64,000 bases of DNA. It comes from Plenodomus lindquistii (taxonomy: Eukaryota > Ascomycota > Dothideomycetes > Pleosporales > Leptosphaeriaceae). Location of the stretch: assembly GCA_025504975.1 (NCBI GenBank), contig JANUWI010000002.1, forward strand, positions 2,356,001-2,420,000. Direction: 5' to 3'. Under the pieces are notes generated by a model that worked only from the letters and a program-made list of their open reading frames with translations, searched no databases and was not told the DNA's origin. The position numbers and the translations under genes were made by a program. Of this stretch, positions 25,890 to 37,557 are shown piece by piece (positions within the stretch are counted from its first letter, which is position 1; every line of letters begins with the position of its first letter).

Positions 25890-27744
25890 GGTGCGATGAA
25901 GCAAAGTGCGTGTAATCGAAGCTACCAGATTGGCCTGATGCCCACAACTTCGTGAGGAATAAGGTCGACTTTAATGTGTGGGGTCCCCAGATTTGCGGAG
26001 GACCGTGCGTGCTGTCTGGGGTAACATGGATCGTGTAGCAAATCTCCAAGTTCAATTGCTGAACGCAAAGATCTCATTATGGAAAATGAAACCCGACAAG
26101 ATTGCGTGCGCAGGCCGCGAAGCCTGGCAGGTCGCGGCGCATCTAGCTCCTAATGTGCGAGCCTCTATGAGATACCTATGGATCGGGTAGTTCTTCCCGA
26201 CAATACGCTTTACGTTACAATTACTCATTCATCTCAAACTAGGCGGTTTTGGCGTTTCCAAGGCCCGGCCTCGCCTCTTGCAATTCACCAAACGGCCCGA
26301 GGCTGTCAAACAAACCAAGTAACGGCATTCAAGACCGGGCGCATGGAACGAGCGAGATGGTAATCGACGGGAGCCTTGGGGCGCCTCATCTGTAAGCTAC
26401 GAAGGAGCCCGTATTTATTATGTCTCTTTCTCACGTTAACAGCATAACCTTTAAGCTTATACCCTAGCAAAAAAATAATAGAGGAAGTAACATCTGATAG
26501 AAGAGTATTATTACTGCTCGTGGAGATTACACTTGTAGAATAATCACTTCTAGTAGACTGTTTAGTATAGTGTGGTGACTACAACGCTTGTGACATTGGT
26601 GACCCAATACATACCAGCTCTTTTGCGGTTCCACTTCTACTTCCTTCGGTCGCGAATCTGCTCTCTAAAGCCCCAATACTGGAACCGACTGCTACCCTCC
26701 TGGGAAGTCTTCCAGTAGTATCTGACCTGCTCGCCCCAGCTTTGCCGGTGCCGTTGTCCATCGATCTAGGTTCGCCAATCACAGATGATCCGGGTGCTAT
26801 ATCCCCGGACGTCTTAGCCACCGACCCGGACGATATCCCTTAGCCCTTCGCGACCCCATACTCACCCCAGGCTGGGTCCCCTATTCTGTACGCCTCCTTC
26901 GAAGAAGAAGCGCAAGGAAATGCCCCTACTAAGGATATCACGAATCGGCATGCTCTCGGCAACCTCACCGACTCTGGGGTCATCGAAACAGGGAAACTCA
27001 TGGACATATAGACTCTAGGACACCGGCCTAGTGCGCATCGATGATACGTATCTCAACCGTTCGACAAATATCTAGGGGTTACTACAGCATAGAACGAGAA
27101 TTAGGGGTATACATTGGGTGGGAGAACAGAGTACTGTATGGACCTGAGATGGCGGAAGTTACGAAGCAGTTTTGACTACCAGAGCCGCAGTATTACATCT
27201 AGTAGATGGGATGTTTTTAGAGAGCAGATGGTTGCTAAAGTGAAACTGGTTGGAGTTTAGGGGATTCGTCATGTGGGGGCGATGCCTAGCTGCGAACACC
27301 TAAGAACACTTTCCCCAGATAGCCGACCCTCCGAGAGATCTTGGTACTACACCTTAGCTCTTCTTGTCTGAACCAACTACGTCATACATGCATTCATCCG
27401 GTTGAATAAGGTTTAAGCTGCTGAGCATACAGCCTTATGAAAACGATTGATAAATTGCGATCGACCCTCGCGCAGCAGTAACTGGACACTGCGCCTTGTG
27501 TAGCGTATGCACGAACCCCACTGTTCATATAAAAGTGCAATGCTGTGCGATGCTCGAAGGATGGTCGGAGGATCGGATCTATGCATCAGAGGTGTTGCGA
27601 ATCATGTATATACGTGAAGTGTCTTTAGATACTGTGAATACATAGCAAAGACTACGACTCCTTACGAATTCTGATCGAACGCCCCTACAACTTTCATCGC
27701 GCGGATCTTGGAGCTCGCACACAAGTTTTTTGTCCGCCAGCACC
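25890..27744. other. Intergenic region with repeat relic and unassigned sequence
   Basis: It contains the second copy of the dispersed repeat (26399-26446), followed by about 130 bp of AT-rich sequence. After that comes GC-normal sequence (26580-27010) with short open stretches on both strands that resemble no family I know. One stretch near 26900 encodes a basic run like PPSKKKRKE. The rest is the P450 promoter. No gene is supportable. Confidence 0.5.
26399..26446 (+). repeat. Dispersed repeat copy 2
   Basis: Matches 6094-6141 over about 48 bases (AAGGAGCCCGT, CGTTAACAGCA). It is followed by a short AT-rich stretch, as is copy 1, so both copies border low-GC DNA. Confidence 0.6.
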
Positions 27745-29463
27745 ATGATGTCCTTGGTCGTTACGGCATTTCTTGCAGTGCTCATTGCATTTCTTCTGGC
27801 GTTTCGCGAAGAGAAGTCTCAGTACCCGCTCGCAAATCCCCCTGGCTGGTTCCAGACCCGCTTATCGAAGCAAATCGAATTCTTCCGAAAAGGATTAGAT
27901 ATTGTCGAGGAAGCTAGAAAAAAGTATGGGGATAAGCCTTACAGGCTGATCACAGAACAGGGCGAAGTTCTCGTTCTTCCACCTGCGTATGCCCAAGAGA
28001 TTCGAAACGTACAAAGCCTGAGCTTTAGCAGGGCTATTTCACATGTAATCTGCGCTATCCACAAGTCACTAGCGAAACTAAGACCATAGAAGGACTTTAA
28101 CGGCTATCTTCCAGGATTCGAGCCATTTGAATTCCTCAGCCACGACAAGCAAATTGTCCAGACTGTTGTACGAAAGCAGCTCACCAAATACCTCAGTAAG
28201 TAACAGAACAGACATTAGAGTGATCTCGCTGACCCAGTCGAACAGATACGGTGACTGAACCTGTGTCCTTGGAATGCACGTATGCTACCAACTTGATATT
28301 TGGCGATGACGCGGGTAAGAATCCTCTAATCTCAGCTTGATAGCTGCAAACTAACATTGCCGTAGAATGGAAGGAGGTCTGCATCAAGGACTCCATCCTT
28401 GACCTCATCGCTCGCGTCTCGTCTCGTGTCTTCCTCGGTGACGAACTCTGTCGAAACCAGGAATGGATTGACTTGACAAAGGCATATACAATCAATGCGT
28501 TCAAGGCCGCTTTAAAGATGAGTTTTATACCCAAATACCTTGTACGGGCGTATAGCTGGCTTTCAAGTGATGGCAAGATCGTCCGTCAGAATGGCGAAGA
28601 TGCCATAAGGATCATCACACCCGTCATTGAAAAAAGGAATGCACTCAAGGCTCAGGCCCGGAAGGATGGAACCCCAGTCAAACCTTTCAACGACGCACTT
28701 GAGTGGGCCGAGCTTGAGAGCCGGGGAGCACCGTTTGATATGGGCGTTTTGCAGCTATTGATGTCATTTGCCGCAATTCACACCACCACAGATCTCCTCA
28801 CCCAGACTCTACTACGCCTTGCCAACCAACCAGAGCTTATCACGCGTTTGCGAGAGGAAATTATCGATGTAATAAGTGTTGAAGGCTTCAAAAAGAGCGC
28901 GCTGTTCAATATGAAACTTGTTGACAGCGCTCTGAAAGAGACGCAAAGGATCAAGCCTAACAGCATGCGTAAGTCGACGTCCCTGTTGCATCGTTTAAAA
29001 TGTGTTCCACTAATGTCTCATTTTAGTCGTTATGCGTAGACTGGCCATGGAACGTGTTGCTCTATCAAACGGACTTGTCGTCCGCAAAGGCGAGAGAGCT
29101 ACGGTAGACGCGGTCAACATGATCGATCCTAATGTTTACGAGAACCCGGAAAAGTTCGATATTGAACGTTTCGCGCGCATGAGGGACAATCTAGAGACCG
29201 CCAACAAGGCACACTTTGTCGCTACGGGCGTGGACCATCTTGCCTTTGGTCATGGAGTTCACGCGTGTCCCGGTCGCTTCTTTGCGGCAAACGAAATCAA
29301 GATTGCGCTCTGTCATCTGTTATTGAAGTACGATTGGAAACTAGCGCCCGGAGCAAGTTTAGAGCCGATGCATACTTTGGGATTCATGACGACTCTTGAT
29401 CCAAAGAACAAGCTGGTATATCGACGCCGCAAGGAAGAGATTGATCTCGACGCTGTGTTGTAG
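27745..29463 (+). CDS. Cytochrome P450 monooxygenase, microsomal, secondary-metabolism type
   Basis: Five exons: 27745-28044, 28090-28195, 28246-28314, 28366-28968 and 29027-29463, giving 504 residues with all junction phases consistent. ATG at 27745 opens an N-terminal membrane anchor (residues about 2-22), so the enzyme should face the cytosol from the ER. GFEPF near residue 109 is typical of fungal ent-kaurene-oxidase-like and related P450s. The I-helix carries AAIHTTTD; the K-helix ExxR is Glu350-Arg353 (KETQR); the heme loop is FGHGVHACPGRFFAANE with ligand Cys440. The loop and the ANEIKI stretch resemble P450s that oxidise terpenes and polyketides. No terpene cyclase or polyketide synthase is in the window, so the substrate is open. 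All five exons read cleanly, without RIP damage. Confidence 0.92.
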
Positions 29464-31866
29464 TTGCGCCTGCAGACATAGCATGTCTTAACAGTATGAG
29501 GTCTCTTTTCTGCGATGTCTTTCTTTCTTTTCGAAAGGGGTTAAACTGCTAACTCAAGCTGATTTTTTACCTATGTAATTCGAAAGACTTCTACTCTACA
29601 GAAAATATTGAAATTGTTCTCTAGAGCTTGATTGTGCAACGTGGTTTGAGTATTACTGTAGCTTAATGGATTTGTGGTTTTCTCAAAGGATTCCTGAGAT
29701 AGACTGTCTTTCTGTAACAACAACCTATACTCCAAGGGCGCGATGTGCCAGGACGTAGCCAGGCTAACATATACTAGAGTACTTCCATGGATTGCAACTC
29801 TTCTGTTTTTCGGCGAAGTATAGCAAGCACAGCGTGAAGCAATGCATGGGGAAGTAAAACGGCTCCATATCTAGTGGAATTATATAGGGTTCACGATGAA
29901 AGCAGGAACATGCAAACAAGGGGATTATGGCAAAGAGAAAGGCAACGATGTTTGTGCTTCGGCAATTCATCCTACCTCCTACCCACGCTAAGCCCATTTA
30001 GACATGTAAATAAACTTATAATTGCTACTTCCTCTAACAGATAAGAGATTAAGGTTACGGTAAGAGCCGTAGTGCCGGTTCCTCCTCTAATACAACCTCG
30101 ATTAGTAACAACAACGCATCTCGCGGATGTGTTAGAGTGCTAAGTGTCGCGAGCAAAACAGTGACACTGCGCGCGCATCTAAGATCTCGCTCGTTATTGG
30201 GGTACGTAACCACCATGGCGTGAGGTGGCCCATGGGGCCGCCGCTTGGGCAACGGGTGGGGGGGGGGGCCACCTCACGCATATTGCGACCAGGGTTGTTA
30301 GTGGAGATACAAGATATAGTATATACCCTATCTCGTATCTGTATATACAAGATTTTTTGCTCAGATACGAGAATGATACAGCTAAGACCTCGGGCCGACA
30401 GGGGCTAATTGCACGGACGCGTTTTGTACCATGATCTGGTGATCTGGGTCTTTACCCGTATCTTAATCTTAGCGTGAGATTACTCTAATAAAATCGTAGA
30501 AAAATTTATATTTTTAGGGGACTGCCAAGAAAGTTACGATACAATACATAAGAGGAAATGCTTCAGATACGTGTATCAGTGCAACCCTAATTGTGACACT
30601 AAGATACAGTTACCTACTGACTGGGCGGCTGCAATCTTGCAAGGCTCACCCAACACGTATCGGTTAGCATAGACCAACAATCTTCCAAGAGGTGAAGGGG
30701 AAAGACGTTCGTTTTAGTCCAGATAGGGTGGCAGATGAAAGAGAGAGACTAGACAAAGGACTAAGTTAGTTAAACAACCTTTCCGGACCTTTAATGTAGT
30801 TCCGGCACTTTCCGATTGCAGTTTTTGGAGACCCGCTCATATTCTACTTCTTAAATAGGTGTTCGATTTGCTGTAGCTGTTCTTACAGTAGCGTTGTGCC
30901 TTTATTCCGAGCAGAGCTACTCTCCGTCCGTAGAGTAATTTATCGTGGTAGATAGTTATCAATTGGATTCAATCTAGCCCGCCGAGTAATACGTTAGCGG
31001 TCTATAGTATCCACTCTGCTATCTGCAATATTCTAACTGGTAGAGTCCATGCAGAAGCTTTCTACTTTGTCACCTAGTCCGAAATGGTTCAACAGATCGG
31101 ACCGGTGGCCCCGCTGATAGCGAGGGCGCAACGTGCAATCACATCGTTGGCGTTAGTAAGTTTGAATGTTCGAACCCGTGTATCTCGTAACCTCCAGAAG
31201 TAAGATAGAGCATGCGTACGCCAATACTCGCTTTAACGTCCAAGATAATAGTACGGGAAGGCTCTATGTTCTTGACAATCTCTATGAACATGTTCATTTG
31301 TTTTGCGAAATCGATTTTCTAGCAGTTGTCGCCTTGCAAATCCTCATTGTAGCCTGCCACAACACCCTCCGACTCATGTCCTACAGTGTCTACGCACAGC
31401 GGTTTGCATCCTTGTAGCGCCCAAACATAACACTACAGCAACGTAAATTAGTCGATTACGCCAAGGTATATCTTTAAAGTCTAAAATAATATATATTTAC
31501 ATTTTATAAATTAAACAATGGCTGGAAATTTGTAAAGTTGCGACCCGTAGTGCCTACACCCTGTAGCAATACACAATCCTAATGGGTACGTCACTCCACT
31601 TCCGGCACTACAACACTCGTCTACTTGGAAATCCGACATATTGTTGGGATGTATTGTTTCTACCGAGGTATCTCTAACAGGAGACGTTCATCATGGCTGT
31701 GACTGTAAGACCGATGCGTATAATGCTGATCGTACGGCTGAGATATTCAGTGCTTGCTCCGTACTGTGGGCTCACTACCTCGGGATGCTGACCCTGATGG
31801 ACTGAACATCGGCTCATCTAGGCGGCATCTTCTCTCAAGCCAGACCAATACCTGAGCCTCGCGATT
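29464..31866. other. Long intergenic region, no gene found
   Basis: About 2.4 kb of mixed composition between the P450 and the LINE relic. It contains a GC-rich inverted repeat at 30216-30279 with a run of 11 G at its loop side, and an imperfect palindrome around GTATATAC near 30320. Short open frames have no start context or family features. It is probably decayed transposon DNA, but I cannot name a family. Confidence 0.5.
30216..30279. repeat. GC-rich inverted repeat with poly-G loop
   Basis: GCGTGAGGTGGCCC at 30216-30229 pairs with GGGCCACCTCACGC at 30266-30279. The loop of about 36 bases holds a G11 run. It could form a strong hairpin. Purpose unknown; transposon ends sometimes look like this. 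Confidence 0.6.
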
Positions 31867-32422
31867 TTGCCGCTCCAAGCGGGGTCGAGGGCTGCACAAG
31901 TCCTGATTTGTGTCGTTCTCTTTCAGCGTATACCCACAACCTCGATGGATGTAAGCAAGCTTGAAGAAAATAGAGCACCGATTCTACAGGAGAACAACCC
32001 GTCCATCCCTCGGGCAGTGATAAGACACATAGACTGGTTGACAAGAGACGCGTCTTCTAAGATAGCATCGACTATTACTACCGAGTTTGCCAGGCCAAAG
32101 AACGCCAACAGGAAAACTGAAGAGGGCCTGATACTGCAGAGCCGGGTCTTCCGGTGCGAATGATGCGAGCGACAGCGTTAAGGAAAGCAGCGCTTTGAGT
32201 GCCAAAGATAGGGCCACAAGGGAACCCAGCGCAAGGAAGTAACGGGGGCATCAAGGGATGGACAGCGCGTACCGAGGAAATGCGTGACATTGCCGAGGCG
32301 AACACGAAGCGTGGAGCCGCCTGTGCCCGGCCAGGCAAGACGAAATAGCCAAAGCAAAAACTACATACGAGATGCGGCCATTTCACCATCACGTCGCAGA
32401 GACTGCGCGGCGGAACGCTTAG
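31867..32422 (+). pseudogene. LINE (Tad-like) ORF1 relic with broken zinc knuckle
   Basis: The frame from 31867 to the stop at 32161 encodes RHIDWLTRDASSKIAST followed by EFARPKNANRKTEEGLI, then VFRCE. This pattern is typical of the ORF1 (gag-like) protein of fungal LINEs. Read through the TGA, the same frame gives a degraded CCHC knuckle (RFECQR-stop-GHKGTQ). A shift then gives CRGEHEAWSRLCPARQDEIA and KAKTTYEMRPF, the usual end of the same protein. At least three stops and one frameshift make it non-functional. No LINE polymerase or endonuclease is found next to it, so the element was truncated. Family call is from remembered motif style only. Confidence 0.7.
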
Positions 32423-32784
32423 CTGTTGTATGAGAAAAGTGGAGTAAAAGTGTAATGTATTGAATCTGTCGAATGGGCTATCTATATAGTCCTTAAGCTA
32501 ACCCTATTTCGGATGAGTAAACAACACCTCCGCCATTTCCTCCAGTTGGCGTAGCCAAGTAGTTGCTAAGGATGAACCTTCCAACATTAGCTAGGAATGC
32601 TGGACCTACCCCTAACCCGGAGGAGCAGGAAAACCAGCGAACATAAGGACATGACAGCCAGAGGCCGCAAAGACACACATAAAATGATAATTTAGTTACA
32701 AGATCAGGCTCCAAGAACTTGAACGGCTCAAAAGCTTTTGGGTTCAGCTTGCCAGCTTTGCTTAGCTGGCCTTGTTGTCACATT
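32423..32784. other. Gap between LINE relic and DMT transporter gene
   Basis: About 360 bp, AT-moderate. It is the 3' flank of the transporter gene; any further LINE sequence is not recognisable. Confidence 0.55.
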
Positions 32785-34045
32785 CTACTGCGTTATAAAC
32801 TCCGTGTCAGAGACTCCCCCCACGTCTTGGAGGCTTATGCCTGTTTCGAGCGTGTTTGAAGACCTTGAGCTATCTTCTGGGGTACTTGTATCATCCATGA
32901 ATATCAACCCCACGATAATGGCAGCCACACCGAAGACCGAAAAATACGAAAAATCGGTCCTCCACACTAGAACGTCTGCGCCAAAGGCTAGTATTGCTTG
33001 GGAGTAGAGCATGTTGACGGCCCTAGGAGAAGAATCGAGAGCGAAACCGTAAGTCTGCAAGATCTCCTGCTTATCTTCAGCATATTTCCAATCATCTCAC
33101 TAGTTATTAACTAGGCATCAAAGGGGGCCGTCGGGTTCTCACCATTGTAAAGGCAAAGAATCCAATGCCAAAAAGCATGGTCCATTCTACCAATCGCAAA
33201 CTCCAGATGTACCCGGGGCTTTCGGACGGCAAGAGGGGAAAGATAACGGCCACGAGGAGCACGAGGTAGGCGAGATAATTCATCGTAATTAGCGGGTGCG
33301 CTCGTGTACCGATTTTCCTCACTGTAAGGATAGTGATCTTCTCACAATTAGTTGCCCTTGTTTCGACAGTAAGAGGACATCAAGCGAGCTGCAGCTACAT
33401 GGGTGACGAGGAACTCGTACTCACTGAACTTCCAATCACACCAACGAATGCGATGATTACACCTAAGTTAGTTGCGGGATACTTCATCACGCTATCTGCT
33501 CCCTGATGCTGATCCATATAGGATGTCGTTCTAGAGAGAGTCACGCAGGCCACACCCAAAAAACATAGACATGATGCGCCCATTTGACGGAGCGACAAGC
33601 ACGATCGTTCGACCATTTTAGACGCAATTGTTGTAAGTAAGGGAGACAAAAAGCTGATAACAGTTGCTTCGACAAGAGGAAGGTAGATCATGGATGCTTC
33701 GCCGATGCGCAGTCAGCTCGGTAACGACTATTTTGAGAGGATGTAGCTCATACCATAGAATCCACCGACACCAACAGCACCAGCAACAGCTCTGACCACC
33801 AACAGATGCCGAACATCTTTATCACCTAGGATGAAGTTCGGTACTGACTTGTAGTAGAGGTATACCAGTCCAGGTATCATGGTAAGAACCATGCGACACG
33901 TGATAATTTGTAGTGTAGGTAGTGCACTGGCCCCATGATTTCCTGACTGTAGCGCTTTCGCCAGGCTGTGGACGAAGAAGGCGGGTCCCTGAGCCAACAG
34001 CACGTAATAGGAGCCTTTACGGTTAAGGGAAATAGTCTCCTCCAT
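32785..34045 (-). CDS. DMT-superfamily (EamA-type) membrane transporter
   Basis: Four exons on the minus strand: 34045-33754, 33696-33425, 33337-33143 and 33066-32785, giving 346 residues with consistent phases (introns 57, 87 and 76 bp). The chain is a run of about ten hydrophobic helices. FYASMIYLPLVEATVISFLSP ends the first EamA repeat, and KIGTRAHPLITMNYLAY opens the second. That block (HPL plus an aromatic NY) is typical of the SLC35G/EamA branch of drug/metabolite transporters. It likely sits in the plasma or Golgi membrane and moves a small solute; the substrate is unknown. Intron 2 uses the acceptor GAGAAG at 33338, because the nearer CAG would open on a stop. The gene lies between a LINE relic and the GH31 pseudogene with no sign of co-regulation. 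Confidence 0.85.
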
Positions 34046-34898
34046 CGCTGATTTCGAGGTGAACCTTTAGGGATATGAGAAAAGCATTGGCCCAATCTTG
34101 AGAATGGAGCAATCGAACAGCGACAGTCGGATTTGTCTTGTATAGAAGCGACTATTAGTTTACTAATCACCCTGAGAGATGCATTGTCAGCATGCGGCTG
34201 CTTCGTATGCCGCCGCTCCGAAAAGCTACATTCGGCTACCCTGTGGGGCAATGCCGGTATAATATATACTATCAAATTTAGTATAAATTAGAGGAGAAGC
34301 TAATGTAGCGTGGGTGTGAAAGAAGAGTTATTTGAGGAAGCGGATGGAGGGGTAGAGGGGTCATTAGGAATAACCCTGCCCCTAGAAGGGCTGGCCGTGA
34401 GTCGTGACCAAGTCTGTAGGGACTAGTATGTGGCCTAAGGTTAGGCCAGCTTTTGAAGTCTACACAGGGGTAAGCCTTGTCTGAGTTAACACAATCTAAA
34501 GGAATTTAGTGCCTGGTGTGAGTAGTAGTGAAGGGTAGAGGCTGACTCGGAGGCACTAAAGGCTATTCTTGGCGAAGGACGCTAAAACTTGATGAATAAA
34601 CAGCTTTGATCGATCCCAATATAACCTGTCTTTCACTAAGGATCGCTGTCTTCCAACAAAAATCCCAAGGTCTTGGTATCGCCGAAAATATAGCCATAAA
34701 TCTAACAGGTGTGAAAGATATTAGATTAGCAAGGTAGGTTAAAAGATACTAGACCTTAAACGCCAAGAAAGGATCTAGTATATAATCTACCTTCTAAATG
34801 ATATATACTCACAATGTCCTATAGAGTTGGATTCAAACTCTCTCGTTTACCTCTTTCTTTAATACATCTTGGAATGTATGCGTTCACTGTTGTAAAAG
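34046..34898. other. Intergenic region between DMT transporter and GH31 pseudogene
   Basis: About 850 bp with no readable gene. A stretch from about 34300 has the look of transposon-derived sequence, but I could not find a second copy in the window or a target duplication. Confidence 0.45.
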
Positions 34899-37557
34899 AT
34901 GAATCTACAAATTCTTCTCTCTCACTTACTCCCAACCCAGCGTTTCTGGAGACTCACTCATCAAGCCCCATCCCCACAGTGTGACAATAACGACAGTTCA
35001 CTAAACCTTATTAACGGTCATGAAAGACTTCTCATAGAGCCTTGGGGCCAGAATTCAATCCGTGTACGATCATCGTTATACCAAGATCCGACAGGAAACG
35101 AGGTAGGGGCTTTGCTGGAAACGCAGTGGACTACGTGTAATACGGAACATTCGAAAATACCACTAAAGATATTTTCCTACAACGAGTCCGCTATACAGAA
35201 CGGCATGATTGAAGTTACTATACACAAGAGTATGTTGAAATTCTGGCGAAAAACTAGCAGTGGCCGCGAACTTCTGTTTGAAGAGCTATGGCCCCAGGTA
35301 ACAGAATTTCCCACTCTAGTAAGCGATTTTTGGACACTGATTATGTTGGCAGCATGGTAAACTAGCGCGTGACTGGTCTTATGGTAGTTCTGGAGTCACA
35401 TCTGGGTGCTGGATACGGTGCCTTCTTGGGTTTCATTAACCTTGGCAATATGTAATCTAGGCCTTCTGCCACGTTCTCCTTCACCACGGATAAGACTGAG
35501 CAGATATTCGGCCTCGGGCAGCACCAAACCGGGCGTCTTAATAAGAAGCCTGGGTCAGAACACCAACGTCTAGTAACATCGCTCACGCTAACATTAATAG
35601 AACGTATAACTTCCGGCATTATCAATCGGAAACGACAATTCCGTTTTACGTATCATCAAAAGGTTACGGGTTTGTATGGAACGTGCCAAGTATGGGTCAC
35701 GTAACTATTGATGATCGCAGAATTCAATGGTCTGCAGAGTCAGCGGTGGTAATTGATTACGGTCTGCATGACCCCAAGCTCTTAACTATCTCACACTGAC
35801 GGTATGAATTCTAGTGGTATCTGTGGCTCAAAAAGATGATTTTAGAGCGCTTTTGGAGATTCACACTTCCATAACAGGACGAGCTCCCTCGTTTCCAAAG
35901 CATGGCCGGGGCTACATCCAATCTAAGACTAGATATAGAGACCAGGCCGAAGTACTGCGTGTAGCGGAGGGATTCAAAAAGCACAAGGTTCCAGTGTCAA
36001 TGATCCAAATTGGTAAGCATAGAAACAGGGGACAGAGCTTTATCCTCCAGGACTGATAATAATTCCAAGACGCACCGCATTGGCCTGCATTTGGCGACTT
36101 CACATTCGATCGATCCAAATTCCCTGACCCAGCTCTGCTCGTCAAGAGGGTCTTTGATCTCACGGATGGAGCGCGAATCATTGTAAGCATCTGGCCACTG
36201 ATCGAAACCTCCTCCGAAAACTGGCTTGACTTTCTATCTTTGGGTCTTGTTGCCGGATCGACTCAAGGCACAGGCGTAGTGGAGTTTTTCAATGGTACAG
36301 CCATGCATCTCATCGACTACACAAACCCTGGTGCAAGGAATTTTACATGGAGTAAGATCTATAAAAACTATTATAATCTGGGGATACAGAACTTTCTGTT
36401 GGATTGTACTGAAGGGGGTGGTGTTGGAGAGGTAAGCCTGAGAACATACTATCTACGGCATACTCTGACTCTCCCTAGGGGTTCTCATTCAAGACAAAAA
36501 CCATGTATTCTCTGCAAAGGGCGCCATATCCGCGCCCAAATCTTCTTTACTCCATTGGTACCCAGTCTGAAATCGGCGCGATATTTCCGTTCTATGCTCA
36601 GAGAATGATTGGCGAGGGTCTAGCAACCTCTGGTGTTCCATCTAGAAACAGCGATGAAAAGCAGGGGATCTCATTTTCCAGGAGTGCGTGGCTCGGATCT
36701 CAACGATTTCCTAGCGTTCTCTGGAATGGTGATGTTGATGGGAGCTGGGAGTCATTCCGCTCTCAGATAACAGCAGGCCTTAATGTTCAGGTAAGGAACA
36801 GGGGAAGGTTGCAAAGAAGAGTTCAACTAACATGTTTATCTGCAGATTGCTGGAATTTCATGGTGGTCGTCCGACATTGGCGGCTACTATGCTCAAACAG
36901 GATACAGCGGAAACATATCTGATGTGCGATATCAGGAGCTATATGTTCGATGGTTTCAATACGGAACGTAAGACATCAAAATACTCACACTAGAGGTGTT
37001 CACTAATTTCAGTTCTCAGATTCAGTCCGATAATGAGAGCACATGGGCGACGGAAGTGTCTTCTAAAGGACCGGGATGATTTCGAATCTTGCCCTAACGA
37101 GCCATGGTCATTTGGGGAAACTACCTTTTCCCATCTAGCACGCTTCATCCACTTGCGATACGAATTGGACCTTTACGTCGAAGCACTGTTCGAAGAAGCT
37201 AGCAGATCTGGATTGCCGCTCCAAAGACCTCTTTTCTTTGACTTTGCCAGAGTAGATCAGTATACAATGACGCATGCTGAAGATCTGAAACACCAGTTTA
37301 TGTTCGGGCCGAACCTTTTGGTGGCTCCCATAACAGCCCCAGACTCGGCTCAATGGAGAGTCTATCTTCCTGTAGATACACTTAAGAGCGAAGGATATCA
37401 GAACATCACTAGCAAGACAACAGTGTGGAGAGATTGGTGGTCAGACGACACGTTTTATGGTGGGAGCTTTATTACAGTAAACTCCTCAATAGATAAGATT
37501 CCTCTTTTTTATAGAGGAAGTAGAGACGATATTGTAGCGGGAAAGATTTTTTACTAA
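34899..37557 (+). pseudogene. GH31 alpha-glucosidase/alpha-xylosidase family, decayed
   Basis: Fragments in order match a GH31 hydrolase: an N-terminal beta-sandwich start at 34899, FGLGQHQTGRLN near 35508, then a block with YVSSKGYGFVWN. The catalytic barrel follows, with nucleophile Asp in FLLDCTEGG (codon 36402-36404) and acid/base Asp in WWSSDIGGY (codon 36873-36875), then FSPIMRAHG and the C-terminal sheets ending at the TAA of 37555-37557. The second half is readable through introns at about 36432, 36790 and 36969. The first half is broken: the frame is lost after 35318, and a triple stop TGA-TAA-TAA at 36054-36062 replaces the Trp-aromatic part of the barrel. The gene abuts the AT-rich block at 37558. 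A working protein seems unlikely, although both catalytic residues survive. Confidence 0.8.

Noticed and set aside
26579..26821. Open frame of 80 codons on the minus strand, plus an overlapping open stretch on the plus strand
   Set aside because: Both strands are open over the same bases, there is no start context and no family resemblance; more likely chance in GC-rich DNA.
26900..26940. Basic run PPSKKKRKE resembling a nuclear localisation signal
   Set aside because: It lies in no supportable gene; stops occur on both sides within a short distance.
31099..31185. Possible tRNA-like segment (GTTCGAACC word)
   Set aside because: The arms around the word do not pair into a cloverleaf and no anticodon arm can be placed.
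34300..34730. Possible solo LTR with a TGGTATCGCC word like a primer-binding site
   Set aside because: No second copy, no clear TG...CA borders and no target duplication could be found.
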